DNA from: Epsilonproteobacteria bacterium UBA4036
GTDB taxonomy: Bacteria; Campylobacterota; Campylobacteria; Campylobacterales; Arcobacteraceae
NCBI GenBank assembly: GCA_002382325.1
Contig: DGAG01000012.1
Coordinates: forward strand, 1-64,000
Direction: 5' to 3'
DNA: 64,000 nt
How positions within the stretch are numbered: position 1 is the first letter of the stretch; each line of letters opens with the position of its first letter. The notes beneath the pieces are model-generated. The model searched no databases, was not told the DNA's origin, and worked only from the letters and a program-made list of their open reading frames with translations. Positions 45,674 to 53,038 of this stretch are shown here, one piece after another. The position numbers and the translations under genes are program-made.

Positions 45674-46308
45674 TAGAAGTGAAGAATTTAACCAAAAAAT
45701 TTGGTGAACAAAAAAGTTTAGATAATGTAAATTTACTCTTTAAAAACAACGAAAGTGCCATTATTATGGGACAAAATGGAGCGGGGAAAACGACTTTGAT
45801 TCGTACCATTTTAGGGGAATACATCCCCACAAATGGCTCAATTTTAATCAATACGTATGACCCATTTAAACAACGAGAAGAAGCCTTAAAAAACATTGGA
45901 TTTGTGCCTCAGCTTCCTCCTCCAATTAAACTTTCTGTTAAAGAACTTATCCATTATGCCGTGGTTTCAAGCGGTTCCAATCAAGAAAGGATATATGAGT
46001 TATGCCAACAATTGGAGTTGGATTTAAATGCCAATTTGCATAAACTTTTTTTCAAACTCTCAGGCGGAATGAAACAAAAACTGTTGATTGCCATCGCATT
46101 GGCAAAAAATCCCAATATTTTTATTTTTGATGAACCTACGGCGAATTTAGACCCCAAAGGGCGAGAGATTTTTTACTCTATTTTAGATGAATTCACGCAC
46201 AACCGTATTATGATTTTTATCAGCCACCGACTTGAAGAGGTGCATCATATTGTGAATCGAAAAATCGAAATGGATTTAGGAAAGGTGGTTTTCGATGAAA
46301 AAATTTAA
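45670..46308 (+). CDS. nosF: ABC transporter ATPase NosF
   Basis: 212 residues, shorter than NosF of Pseudomonas (about 300). Walker A is GQNGAGKTT, the signature FKLSGGMKQK, Walker B IFIFDEPTANLD and the switch His in MIFISHRLEE. It powers the NosFY exporter that delivers a sulfur or copper species for CuZ assembly through NosD. It overlaps both nosH (4 bp) and nosY (14 bp). Confidence 0.94.
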   Translation: MIEVKNLTKKFGEQKSLDNVNLLFKNNESAIIMGQNGAGKTTLIRTILGEYIPTNGSILINTYDPFKQREEALKNIGFVPQLPPPIKLSVKELIHYAVVSSGSNQERIYELCQQLELDLNANLHKLFFKLSGGMKQKLLIAIALAKNPNIFIFDEPTANLDPKGREIFYSILDEFTHNRIMIFISHRLEEVHHIVNRKIEMDLGKVVFDEKI

Positions 46309-47131
46309 AAATCTTTTTTTAATCTTTTCTATAGATATTAAAGAATCTCTTCGTTCAAAATGGTTTTTGTCGTACAGTTTAGTGTTTGGTGGAATTGTTG
46401 CTTTGTTTTTTATTTCAGGTGTAACCGAATCAAAAATTCAAGGCTTTAGTGGGTTAAGTCGTTTATTGCTTATTTTTATTGAAATTTGTATCGTGATTTT
46501 GCCCATTTTTATTTTAATCAGCACCGTACGAACCATTGCAGCTGACAGAGACAGCAATGTATTGGAGTATTTACTCTCTTTTCCTGTGGCTTTAAAAGAT
46601 TATTTCTTTGGACGATTTTTAGGAAGATTGGTCAGTGTGACGCTTCCCATTTTTGGTGCGTTAATTTTGGCACTTATTTGGGGAGTCGCCAAAGGCGTTG
46701 AAGTGCCTTGGGGAATCTTTTTTTACTACATTGGTTTGATTTTTGCACTCAATGTCAACTTTTTGGGTTTCAGTTTTTTTATCTCGTCTTTAGTCAAAAC
46801 ACAAGAAGTTGCTTTGGGTGTGGCTTTTTTTCTTTGGTTAGCCCTTTTGGCTTTTATTGATATTTTGCTTATTGGCTTTTTAACACAAAAATTTGCCAAT
46901 GCCGAATTAATATTTTCCATTGCATTAAGCAATCCTTTACAAGTATTTCGATTAGGTGCTATCTCTTTATTTGACCCAGAGTTAGCGGTCATTGGTCCTT
47001 CGGCATATTTTATTTTGGATAATTTTGGAAAAGCATTTTTTTCCATTTATGCGATTGTTTACCCCATCGTACTGGGATTAATTTTTGCTGTTTTGGGCTA
47101 TATTGCCTTTAAAAAACGAGATTTAGTTTAA
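46295..47131 (+). CDS. nosY: ABC transporter permease NosY
   Basis: 278 residues with six predicted membrane helices, in the ABC-2 permease pattern (FLSYSLVFGGIVALFFI; RTIAADRDSNVLEYLLSFP). It partners NosF; the complex binds NosD in the periplasm. Followed 11 bp later by the first NosL-type gene. Confidence 0.92.
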   Translation: MKKFKNLFLIFSIDIKESLRSKWFLSYSLVFGGIVALFFISGVTESKIQGFSGLSRLLLIFIEICIVILPIFILISTVRTIAADRDSNVLEYLLSFPVALKDYFFGRFLGRLVSVTLPIFGALILALIWGVAKGVEVPWGIFFYYIGLIFALNVNFLGFSFFISSLVKTQEVALGVAFFLWLALLAFIDILLIGFLTQKFANAELIFSIALSNPLQVFRLGAISLFDPELAVIGPSAYFILDNFGKAFFSIYAIVYPIVLGLIFAVLGYIAFKKRDLV

Positions 47132-47142
47132 GGAGAAAGAAG

Positions 47143-47619
47143 ATGAAATATTTAGTTTTGATTGTATTGTTGTGTTCCGCTGTTTTAGGAAAAAATTTAG
47201 AGTTTGAGGGATTGGGATATGAGGATTTAAATATCAGTGACACGCAAGTTTGTCCTGTGAAACAAGTGACCTTACCTCAAAACAGAGATTTTATTGGTGT
47301 GGTGGTGTATAAAGACAACAGTTTTGACGTGACCAGTTCGCCCAAATATACCTTTAAACAGAAGCATCATATTGAAAAAACCAAAGAAAAAGAGATTGCA
47401 AAGGTTTATGTGACGGATTATAAAACCAAAAAACTCATCGATACACAAAAGGCTTATTATGTCTTTGGAAGTACCCTTATGAGTATAGGCGGAGATGACA
47501 TTATCCCTTTTGCTCACCAAAAAGATGCTCAAGAGTTTATGCAACAACATAAAGGGAAAAAGATTTATACCATTGAGCGAATGAATGAGAGATTTATTGA
47601 CTTTTTGGAAATTCGATAA
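47143..47619 (+). CDS. NosL-domain periplasmic protein without lipobox
   Basis: 158 residues with a cleavable signal (YLVLIVLLCSAVLG). The C-terminal 70 residues (VYVTDYKTKKLIDTQKAYYV, STLMSIGGDDIIPFAHQKDAQEF) match the NosL/NrfE-like second domain. The N-terminal half has a single Cys (VCPVKQ) rather than the CxxC of NosL. NosL is a copper chaperone for NosZ; this diverged relative may be its partner or a second metallochaperone. Start follows AGGAGAAAG. Confidence 0.75.
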   Translation: MKYLVLIVLLCSAVLGKNLEFEGLGYEDLNISDTQVCPVKQVTLPQNRDFIGVVVYKDNSFDVTSSPKYTFKQKHHIEKTKEKEIAKVYVTDYKTKKLIDTQKAYYVFGSTLMSIGGDDIIPFAHQKDAQEFMQQHKGKKIYTIERMNERFIDFLEIR

Positions 47620-47628
47620 GGAGCTACT

Positions 47629-48120
47629 GTGCAAAAAGTATGGATTAAAACCGTTCTTCTTTCTTTGATATTTTTATTTTCATTAACGGGATGTCAAGAG
47701 GATTCTTTAGCAAATGGGATGAAAAAAGTGCATTGGGACAGAGATATTTGCGAACGATGTAAAATGATTATCAGTGAACGAAAATTTGCCGTACAGATTT
47801 TAAATCCTGCTACCCAACAAAGTTATATGTTTGATGACTTAGGGTGTGCGGTTTTGTGGTTTAAAGAGGAAAATTTAGATTGGTTTAATGAGGCTAAAAT
47901 ATGGATAAATGATGCCTCATCAGGACAATGGCTTGAGGCAAGAGAAGCTATTTATGTGCCCGATACACTTACTCCTATGGGCTATGGATTAAGTGCTTAT
48001 TCTAAAAAAACCATTATAGAACACTCCAATAATTTAACTTTTGATCAAGCCGTTGAAAAGATTTTACATATTGATCATGCCCAAAAAAGTCGAAGAAAAA
48101 GCAGTACACTCCAACCTTAA
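47629..48120 (+). CDS. nosL: Copper-chaperone lipoprotein NosL
   Basis: 163 residues from a GTG start (AAGGAG upstream). The lipobox is FSLTGC. The metal site ICERCKMIISERKFAVQI has the CxxC-x-M arrangement of NosL, which binds Cu(I). FDDLGCAVLWF and MGYGLSAYSKK follow the family. It would deliver copper to apo-NosZ. Last gene of the nos operon, ended by the hairpin at 48124. Confidence 0.86.
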   Translation: MQKVWIKTVLLSLIFLFSLTGCQEDSLANGMKKVHWDRDICERCKMIISERKFAVQILNPATQQSYMFDDLGCAVLWFKEENLDWFNEAKIWINDASSGQWLEAREAIYVPDTLTPMGYGLSAYSKKTIIEHSNNLTFDQAVEKILHIDHAQKSRRKSSTLQP

Positions 48121-48123
48121 ATG

Positions 48124-48150
48124 GTATCGATAAATTTAATTTGTCGATAC
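48124..48150 (+). terminator. Hairpin at the end of the nos operon
   Basis: GTATCGA / TCGATAC arms with an AT-rich 13-nt centre that adds further A-T pairs, immediately after the nosL stop. Confidence 0.65.
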
Positions 48151-48156
48151 TATTTA

Positions 48157-48198
48157 TTGATTTAGATTAAGGAATTCTGCTTTTTCTTAAGATAAAAT
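48157..48198 (+). promoter_or_regulatory. Crp/Fnr-type promoter of a small membrane-protein gene
   Basis: Box TTGAT-TTAG-ATTAA at 48157-48170, 22-bp spacer, TAAAAT at 48193-48198. The predicted start point near 48205 excludes the in-frame ATG at 48197 and supports the start at 48227. Confidence 0.68.
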
Positions 48199-48226
48199 GA
48201 CAGATAGTTTAAAAAAGAGGTTTAGT

Positions 48227-48430
48227 ATGGAAATAGCAACCATTACCAATGTTGTAATTTTTTTAGTCTTTGTGGCGGCATTGATGGTATTTTCACTCTC
48301 TCCTGCGATTTGGATTTGCGAAAAACTCTCTTCACGATTTGTGTTTATAGACCTGCACTCCAGTAAAATTACTATTTTATTGACATTGATTTTCTCTATG
48401 TTAGCAACTCTTTTTATTTTTCTTTTCTAA
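48227..48430 (+). CDS. Small two-helix membrane protein between nos and nor
   Basis: 67 residues from ATG 48227 (AAGAGG upstream). Helices at about 7-28 and 45-65 are separated by a short loop (CEKLSSRFVFIDLHSSK). No family recognised. It has its own Crp/Fnr-type promoter and sits between the nosL terminator and the nor promoter, so it is expected to be expressed under denitrifying conditions as a single-gene transcript. Confidence 0.6.
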   Translation: MEIATITNVVIFLVFVAALMVFSLSPAIWICEKLSSRFVFIDLHSSKITILLTLIFSMLATLFIFLF

Positions 48431-48568
48431 ATTCCTTTCTCGTTAATTTATATTTATACATTAAGCTGTATCTTATGTTGTCACGGCTTTTTCTCTCATT
48501 TCTTACTTCATATAATTATTACCTTAAATAAAAAATTAATTTTTATAAATGATTTTTTCTTAAAAAAG

Positions 48569-48610
48569 TTGACATTAATCAATTCATAAATTTTAATATT
48601 CCTCTACAAT
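48569..48610 (+). promoter_or_regulatory. Crp/Fnr-type promoter of the nor operon
   Basis: Box TTGAC-ATTA-ATCAA at 48569-48582, 22-bp spacer, TACAAT at 48605-48610. The start point would be about 48617, 28 bp upstream of the first nor-region ATG. Confidence 0.75.
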
Positions 48611-48644
48611 TACTTAAGATAAAAATTTGATAAGGGGTCAAAAA

Positions 48645-48974
48645 ATGTTTAGTGAAGTTGTTAGATCACGTCCAGAAATCGCGTTGGATGATTTCTTACC
48701 AATATTTTTGTCATCATCGTTTGTACTCGTGTTTGGAGTTTTATTTGTAGGTATTTATACCTTAGTTAAAATGAAGTTAATCAAAGGGTATTTAATGCCT
48801 TTAGCTTACTTTTTTTGGGGACTTCAAGCATATTGTATGTATTTTATGGCTGTTACGATTCAAGTGGGGCCTGTGTTGGAAAAAATTTTAATGACTGCCA
48901 TGGTTGCATATTTAACTCTTCCACACTTGTACTATTATTTGAATCAAAAAGCGGATGAGAAATACGAAAATTAA
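48645..48974 (+). CDS. Membrane protein encoded immediately upstream of norC
   Basis: 109 residues from ATG 48645 (AAGGGGTC upstream). It has three likely helices (about 21-42, 50-68, 75-95). It is the first gene of the nor transcript and lies 18 bp from norC. I do not recognise the family. An assembly factor or extra subunit for the NO reductase is the obvious guess from position only. Confidence 0.6.
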   Translation: MFSEVVRSRPEIALDDFLPIFLSSSFVLVFGVLFVGIYTLVKMKLIKGYLMPLAYFFWGLQAYCMYFMAVTIQVGPVLEKILMTAMVAYLTLPHLYYYLNQKADEKYEN

Positions 48975-48992
48975 ATTAAGGGAGGTAGCAAA

Positions 48993-49640
48993 GTGTCTAA
49001 AAAAGTTTCTGTTTGGACAGACATACGTTTTTGGCAACGTTCAGCTGCATGGGTTACGGGTTTTGCTGCAATGTTATTGATTTGGCTTACATTTGATTCA
49101 ATGGGGCAAATTGCAATGGGGACTGATAATGACCTACAAAATGGTGTAACAAAACGTGTTCCATCACCATCGGTTATTAATTATAAAATCACTTACGAAA
49201 TGAGTGATAAAAGAGGTCACGAGGTGCCAGTTATTGGTGGAAAAGAGACTTTCTTTGGTAGAGATGATTACTCAGAAGAGGAAGCAAGAGCGCTTCTTAA
49301 CTTAGGGAAATTAGGTGTTCAAGCTAAGAACTGTATGAATTGTCATACCCTTTTAGGAAATGGTGCTTATTATGCTCCTGATTTAACTAAAGCTTGGCTA
49401 GACCCAATGTGGGATGGTTATATGGCACGATTAGGAAAAGATACTAAAGAGGAAGCAATGGCTGAATTCTTACAATTCCCATCTGAAAATCCATCACATG
49501 GAAGAATGATGCCAAATCTTGGAATTACAGCAGAAGAAGCAAAAGGGATTGTAGCATTCTTAAAACATATGTCTTCAATTGATACCAATGGTTTCCCAAG
49601 AAACTTCTCAAAAATGCAAGGAGCTATCCATGGCAAATAA
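48993..49640 (+). CDS. norC: Nitric-oxide reductase cytochrome c subunit NorC
   Basis: 215 residues from a GTG start with a strong GGGAGG site. One N-terminal membrane helix (about 19-38), a periplasmic linker longer than usual and a cytochrome c domain with CMNCH at about residue 114; the Met ligand is probably in GRMMPNLG. It passes electrons from the periplasmic pool to NorB. The last 11 bp overlap norB. Confidence 0.95.
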   Translation: MSKKVSVWTDIRFWQRSAAWVTGFAAMLLIWLTFDSMGQIAMGTDNDLQNGVTKRVPSPSVINYKITYEMSDKRGHEVPVIGGKETFFGRDDYSEEEARALLNLGKLGVQAKNCMNCHTLLGNGAYYAPDLTKAWLDPMWDGYMARLGKDTKEEAMAEFLQFPSENPSHGRMMPNLGITAEEAKGIVAFLKHMSSIDTNGFPRNFSKMQGAIHGK

Positions 49641-51048
49641 TTTAACTTATGAATCTAAAAAATTAGGGGTGATGTATTTTAGCGTCGCTGCTGCACTTTT
49701 AGGGGCTCAATTGCTTTTTGGATTGGTTGCAGGTATTCAATTTGTTTTCCCAGGCTTTTTATTTGAAGTATTGGATTTTAACGTCGCAAGAATGGTGCAC
49801 ATTAATGCGTTGGTTGTTTGGTTATTGTATGCAATGATTGGTTCAGTTTACTATTTATTGCCTGATGAAACGGGTATTGAAACAGTAGGTGTGGGTTTAG
49901 GAAAACTTGGTTTTTATGTTTTAACCTTAGCCGTTACTGTCGTTGTATTGGTTTACATTTTAGTACAAGTAGGACCTGCAAATCATGCAACATTATGGTT
50001 AATTAATGAAGGTCGAGAATACATTGAAGCTCCAAGATGGGCAGATATTGGTATTGTCGTTGTTGTTTTAATTTTCTTAGCCAATGTGTATTTAACAGCG
50101 ATTAAAGGTGAAAGAACAGGTATTATTACAGTACTTATGGCAGATTTATTGGCACTTGCAGGTTTATATCTTGCAGGTATGTTCTATACTGAAAATATTT
50201 CAATGGATCAATACTGGTGGTGGTGGGTTATCCACTTATGGGTTGAAGCTACATGGGAAGTATTTGTTGCTTCTATTATTGGTTGGGCATTGATTAAAAC
50301 TATTGGTGCCAATCGACAAATCGTTGAAATGTGGTTATGGATTGAAGTTGCTATGCTATTTGGTTCTGGTATTTTAGGTATTGGACACCACTATTTCTGG
50401 ATCGGTACACCTGAGTACTGGTGGGAAATTGGAGCACTTTTCTCTGCATTAGAGCCAGTTCCTTTGGTTGCTATGTTTGTCCACGTTATGTATGACTGGG
50501 GTAAAGAAGCAGGTATTAAAAAAGGTGCCGGTGAAAAACCTATGATGAACAACACTCCTGCTTTTATGTGGTTTGTTGGAAGTGCTTTTGGAAACTTTTT
50601 AGGTGCAGGTGTTTGGGGATTCTTCCATACGCTACCTCAAATGAATATTTATACTCACGGTACACAATTTACCGCAGCACATGGTCACTTAGCTTTCTTT
50701 GGTGCTTTTGCCATGGCTATGATTGCTATGTTTTACATGGGTGTTCAAGGAACAACCGGTAAAAAAGAGTTGAAAATGACGTTTGCTTCTAAAATGGGAT
50801 TTGCTTTACTTTGTATTGGTGTAGTAGGAATGACAGTATCATTAACTATTGCTGGATACGGTCAAGTTATGGTTGAAAGAGCTCAAATGGGTGCTACATG
50901 GGAAGCATACTTTATCTCTCAAAACAGTCACTGGTTTTTACAAGCCATGGGTTGGAGATTGGTAATGGGTGTGGTAACATTAGTAGGATTCTTATATTTA
51001 GTGTATGACTTATTAACCATAAGAAATTCTAAAGTTAATAACCAATAA
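49630..51048 (+). CDS. norB: Nitric-oxide reductase catalytic subunit NorB (cNOR)
   Basis: 472 residues from ATG 49630 (GGAGC upstream); the frame start at 49579 inside norC is rejected. About twelve helices. The first heme ligand region is ARMVHINALVVWLL, the helix-VI-type segment is WWWWVIHLWVEATWEVF (His plus the conserved Glu of cNOR), then GHHYFWIG and AAHGHLAFFGAF carry the remaining metal ligands. It joins two NO into N2O. Gene order norC-norB and the Glu make this a standard cNOR. Confidence 0.96.
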   Translation: MANNLTYESKKLGVMYFSVAAALLGAQLLFGLVAGIQFVFPGFLFEVLDFNVARMVHINALVVWLLYAMIGSVYYLLPDETGIETVGVGLGKLGFYVLTLAVTVVVLVYILVQVGPANHATLWLINEGREYIEAPRWADIGIVVVVLIFLANVYLTAIKGERTGIITVLMADLLALAGLYLAGMFYTENISMDQYWWWWVIHLWVEATWEVFVASIIGWALIKTIGANRQIVEMWLWIEVAMLFGSGILGIGHHYFWIGTPEYWWEIGALFSALEPVPLVAMFVHVMYDWGKEAGIKKGAGEKPMMNNTPAFMWFVGSAFGNFLGAGVWGFFHTLPQMNIYTHGTQFTAAHGHLAFFGAFAMAMIAMFYMGVQGTTGKKELKMTFASKMGFALLCIGVVGMTVSLTIAGYGQVMVERAQMGATWEAYFISQNSHWFLQAMGWRLVMGVVTLVGFLYLVYDLLTIRNSKVNNQ

Positions 51049-51058
51049 GGAGGATGAG

Positions 51059-51211
51059 ATGATAGAACCATTTACAGATATTGTTCCAAGTTTTTTTGGA
51101 ACACTTAATCAAGGACCTTTAACCTTGACACTTTTTTTACACACTGTGATTGTACTTCCAATGTTTTGGATTTATGCACAAGAGAAAAAAAGATTAGAAG
51201 AAGAGAAATAA
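51059..51211 (+). CDS. 50-residue single-helix membrane protein after norB
   Basis: A small reading frame with a strong AGGAGGATGAG site, 10 bp after the norB stop and before the operon terminator. The product begins MIEPFTDIVPSFFGTLNQGP, then a single helix (LTLTLFLHTVIVLPMFWIYA) and a charged tail (QEKKRLEEEK). The size and layout recall the small CcoQ-type accessory subunits of heme-copper enzymes, but I do not recognise it. The ribosome-binding site and its place inside the nor transcript argue that it is real. Confidence 0.65.
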   Translation: MIEPFTDIVPSFFGTLNQGPLTLTLFLHTVIVLPMFWIYAQEKKRLEEEK

Positions 51212-51217
51212 GCGCAA

Positions 51218-51247
51218 CAGTAGAAGGAATGGGGGTTTCTTCTACTG
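51218..51247 (+). terminator. Terminator of the nor operon
   Basis: CAGTAGAAG / CTTCTACTG, perfect 9-bp arms, 7 bp after the small gene's stop. Confidence 0.7.
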
Positions 51248-51333
51248 CTTGTTAAAAAACAGGTCGAAATGGTATCTTTTTTTATTAAATAAAGATAAGA
51301 TTACATGTATTAATTTTATATAAGGAGAAGAAT

Positions 51334-52980
51334 ATGAAATTATCAAAAGTTTTAAGTATAGCAGCAATTGCTTGTTTAGGTCTTGTAAGTACTGCAGCTG
51401 CAGAAATTAAGTTATCTAAAGCACAAATGGATGAAGCAACAGAAGTCTATTTTGACAGATGTGCAGGTTGTCATGGAATGCTTAGAAAAGGGGCATTAGG
51501 TCCAAATCTTGAGCCTGAAAAAATGAAAGGTATGGGTACTGATACTTTAAAATATATTATCCATGAAGGAACTCCTGGTGGTATGCCAGAGTGGGGAAAA
51601 TCGGGAGAATTAAGTGCTGCACAAACAGATTTGATGGCAAAATACCTTCAAGTAGAAGCGCCTCAACCACCTGAGAAATCTCTTGCAGATATGAAAAAAT
51701 CTCACAAAGTGTTAATCCCAGTTAAAGATCGACCAAAAGCGCCTGAAGCGAAAAACTGGAAAGATTATTTTGCTGTTATCTTAAGAGACGTAGGTCAAAT
51801 CGCTATTGTTGATGGTGTAACTAAAGATGTTGTTTCTGTTGTTCCTTCTGGGTTTGCAACACACATCACACGAACAGGTGCATCGGGACGATATATGTAT
51901 GTTATTGGTAGAGATGGAAAAGCCTCTATGATTGACTTATGGATGAAAGTTCCTAAAAACGTTGCAGAAATCAGAACGTGTAACGATGCAAGAGCAATCG
52001 ATACATCAAAACACAAAGATTATCTTGACAAATATGCGGTTGTTGGATGCTACTGGCCACCATCAATTGTAACATTAGATGCAGATACACTTGATCCATT
52101 AAAAATTGTTTCTACAGCAAGTTATACGTATGACGAAAACGTATATACAAGAGAAGCTCGAGTTGCTGCAATTATTGCATCACATGACAAACCTGAATGG
52201 GTAATTAATATTAAAGAAACAGGTCAAGTATGGTTATATGACTACTCTAATATTAAAAATCCAAAAATTACTATGGTTGAAGCAGAAAGATTCTTACACG
52301 ATGGTGGATGGGATTTATCAAAAAGATATTTCATGACTGCAGCTAATGCAAGAAACGTAATTTCTGTTATCGATACAAAAGAAGGGAAATTGGTTGCAAA
52401 TATTCCATCTGAAGGGAATAAACCACACCCAGGACGAGGTGTAAACGTAGACCATCCTAAATATGGTCCAATTTGGGGTTCAGGACACATTGGTTCAAAT
52501 GACATTATTTTCATCGGAACTGACCCTGTAAATCATCCAAAAAATGCTTGGAAAATTGTTAAAAAAACTAAACTTCCTGGTGATGGAGGAGGAAACCTAT
52601 TTGTTAAAGGTCATCCAAACTCTCCTTATATCTTTGCGGACAGACCAGTTCACCCAGATAGAAAATTACAAACACAAATTTATGTAATTGACAAAAACAC
52701 ACTTGAAGTAGTAAAAACACTTCCAATTGACGAAAAATACTTAAAACCTGCAAAAGCACCAAATGGAAAAGAAGTACAAGCAAGAGGTCCTGTACACTTT
52801 GAATTTAATGCTGATGGGTCAGAAGTATGGACAAGTATTTGGGGGAACAAACTTGCGGCATCTCCAATCTTAGTTTATGATTCAAAAACATTGAAACTTA
52901 AAAAAGTAATTGATGACAAAAGACTTATTACTCCAACAGGTAAGTTCAACGTAACAAATACAATGAACGATACTTACTAA
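51334..52980 (+). CDS. nirS: Cytochrome cd1 nitrite reductase NirS
   Basis: 548 residues with a signal peptide (KVLSIAAIACLGLVSTAAA), a cytochrome c domain (CAGCH at about 43-47) and an eight-bladed d1 propeller. Active-site His candidates are in THITRTGASGRY, HDGGWDLSKRYF and HPGRGVNVDHPKYGPIWGSGH. It reduces nitrite to NO in the periplasm, feeding NorCB. Start follows AAGGAGAAG. It is closed by a UUCG-loop terminator, and the d1 biosynthesis genes come next. No clear Crp/Fnr box was found upstream. Confidence 0.97.
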   Translation: MKLSKVLSIAAIACLGLVSTAAAEIKLSKAQMDEATEVYFDRCAGCHGMLRKGALGPNLEPEKMKGMGTDTLKYIIHEGTPGGMPEWGKSGELSAAQTDLMAKYLQVEAPQPPEKSLADMKKSHKVLIPVKDRPKAPEAKNWKDYFAVILRDVGQIAIVDGVTKDVVSVVPSGFATHITRTGASGRYMYVIGRDGKASMIDLWMKVPKNVAEIRTCNDARAIDTSKHKDYLDKYAVVGCYWPPSIVTLDADTLDPLKIVSTASYTYDENVYTREARVAAIIASHDKPEWVINIKETGQVWLYDYSNIKNPKITMVEAERFLHDGGWDLSKRYFMTAANARNVISVIDTKEGKLVANIPSEGNKPHPGRGVNVDHPKYGPIWGSGHIGSNDIIFIGTDPVNHPKNAWKIVKKTKLPGDGGGNLFVKGHPNSPYIFADRPVHPDRKLQTQIYVIDKNTLEVVKTLPIDEKYLKPAKAPNGKEVQARGPVHFEFNADGSEVWTSIWGNKLAASPILVYDSKTLKLKKVIDDKRLITPTGKFNVTNTMNDTY

Positions 52981-52992
52981 GAATTTTTTCTT

Positions 52993-53016
52993 ATATCAAG
53001 CCTTCGGGCTTGATAT
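52993..53016 (+). terminator. Terminator of nirS with TTCG tetraloop
   Basis: Perfect 10-bp arms (ATATCAAGCC / GGCTTGATAT) around TTCG. Downstream genes may be reached by read-through, giving nirS in excess. Confidence 0.85.
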
Positions 53017-53038
53017 TTCTCTACCCAAAGGATTTCCC

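Noticed and set aside
48197..48226. Longer start for the small membrane protein before nor
   Set aside because: The ATG at 48197 overlaps the predicted -10 (48193-48198), so it would not be transcribed; ATG 48227 has its own ribosome-binding site.
49579..49629. Longer norB start inside norC
   Set aside because: ATG 49630 has a GGAGC site and gives the conserved N-terminus; the extra 17 residues are norC sequence in another frame.
51249..51262. Weak box TTGTT-AAAA-AACAG upstream of nirS with TTAAAT 22 bp on
   Set aside because: Both halves and the -10 are poor and the site overlaps the nor terminator region; not counted with the eight sites.
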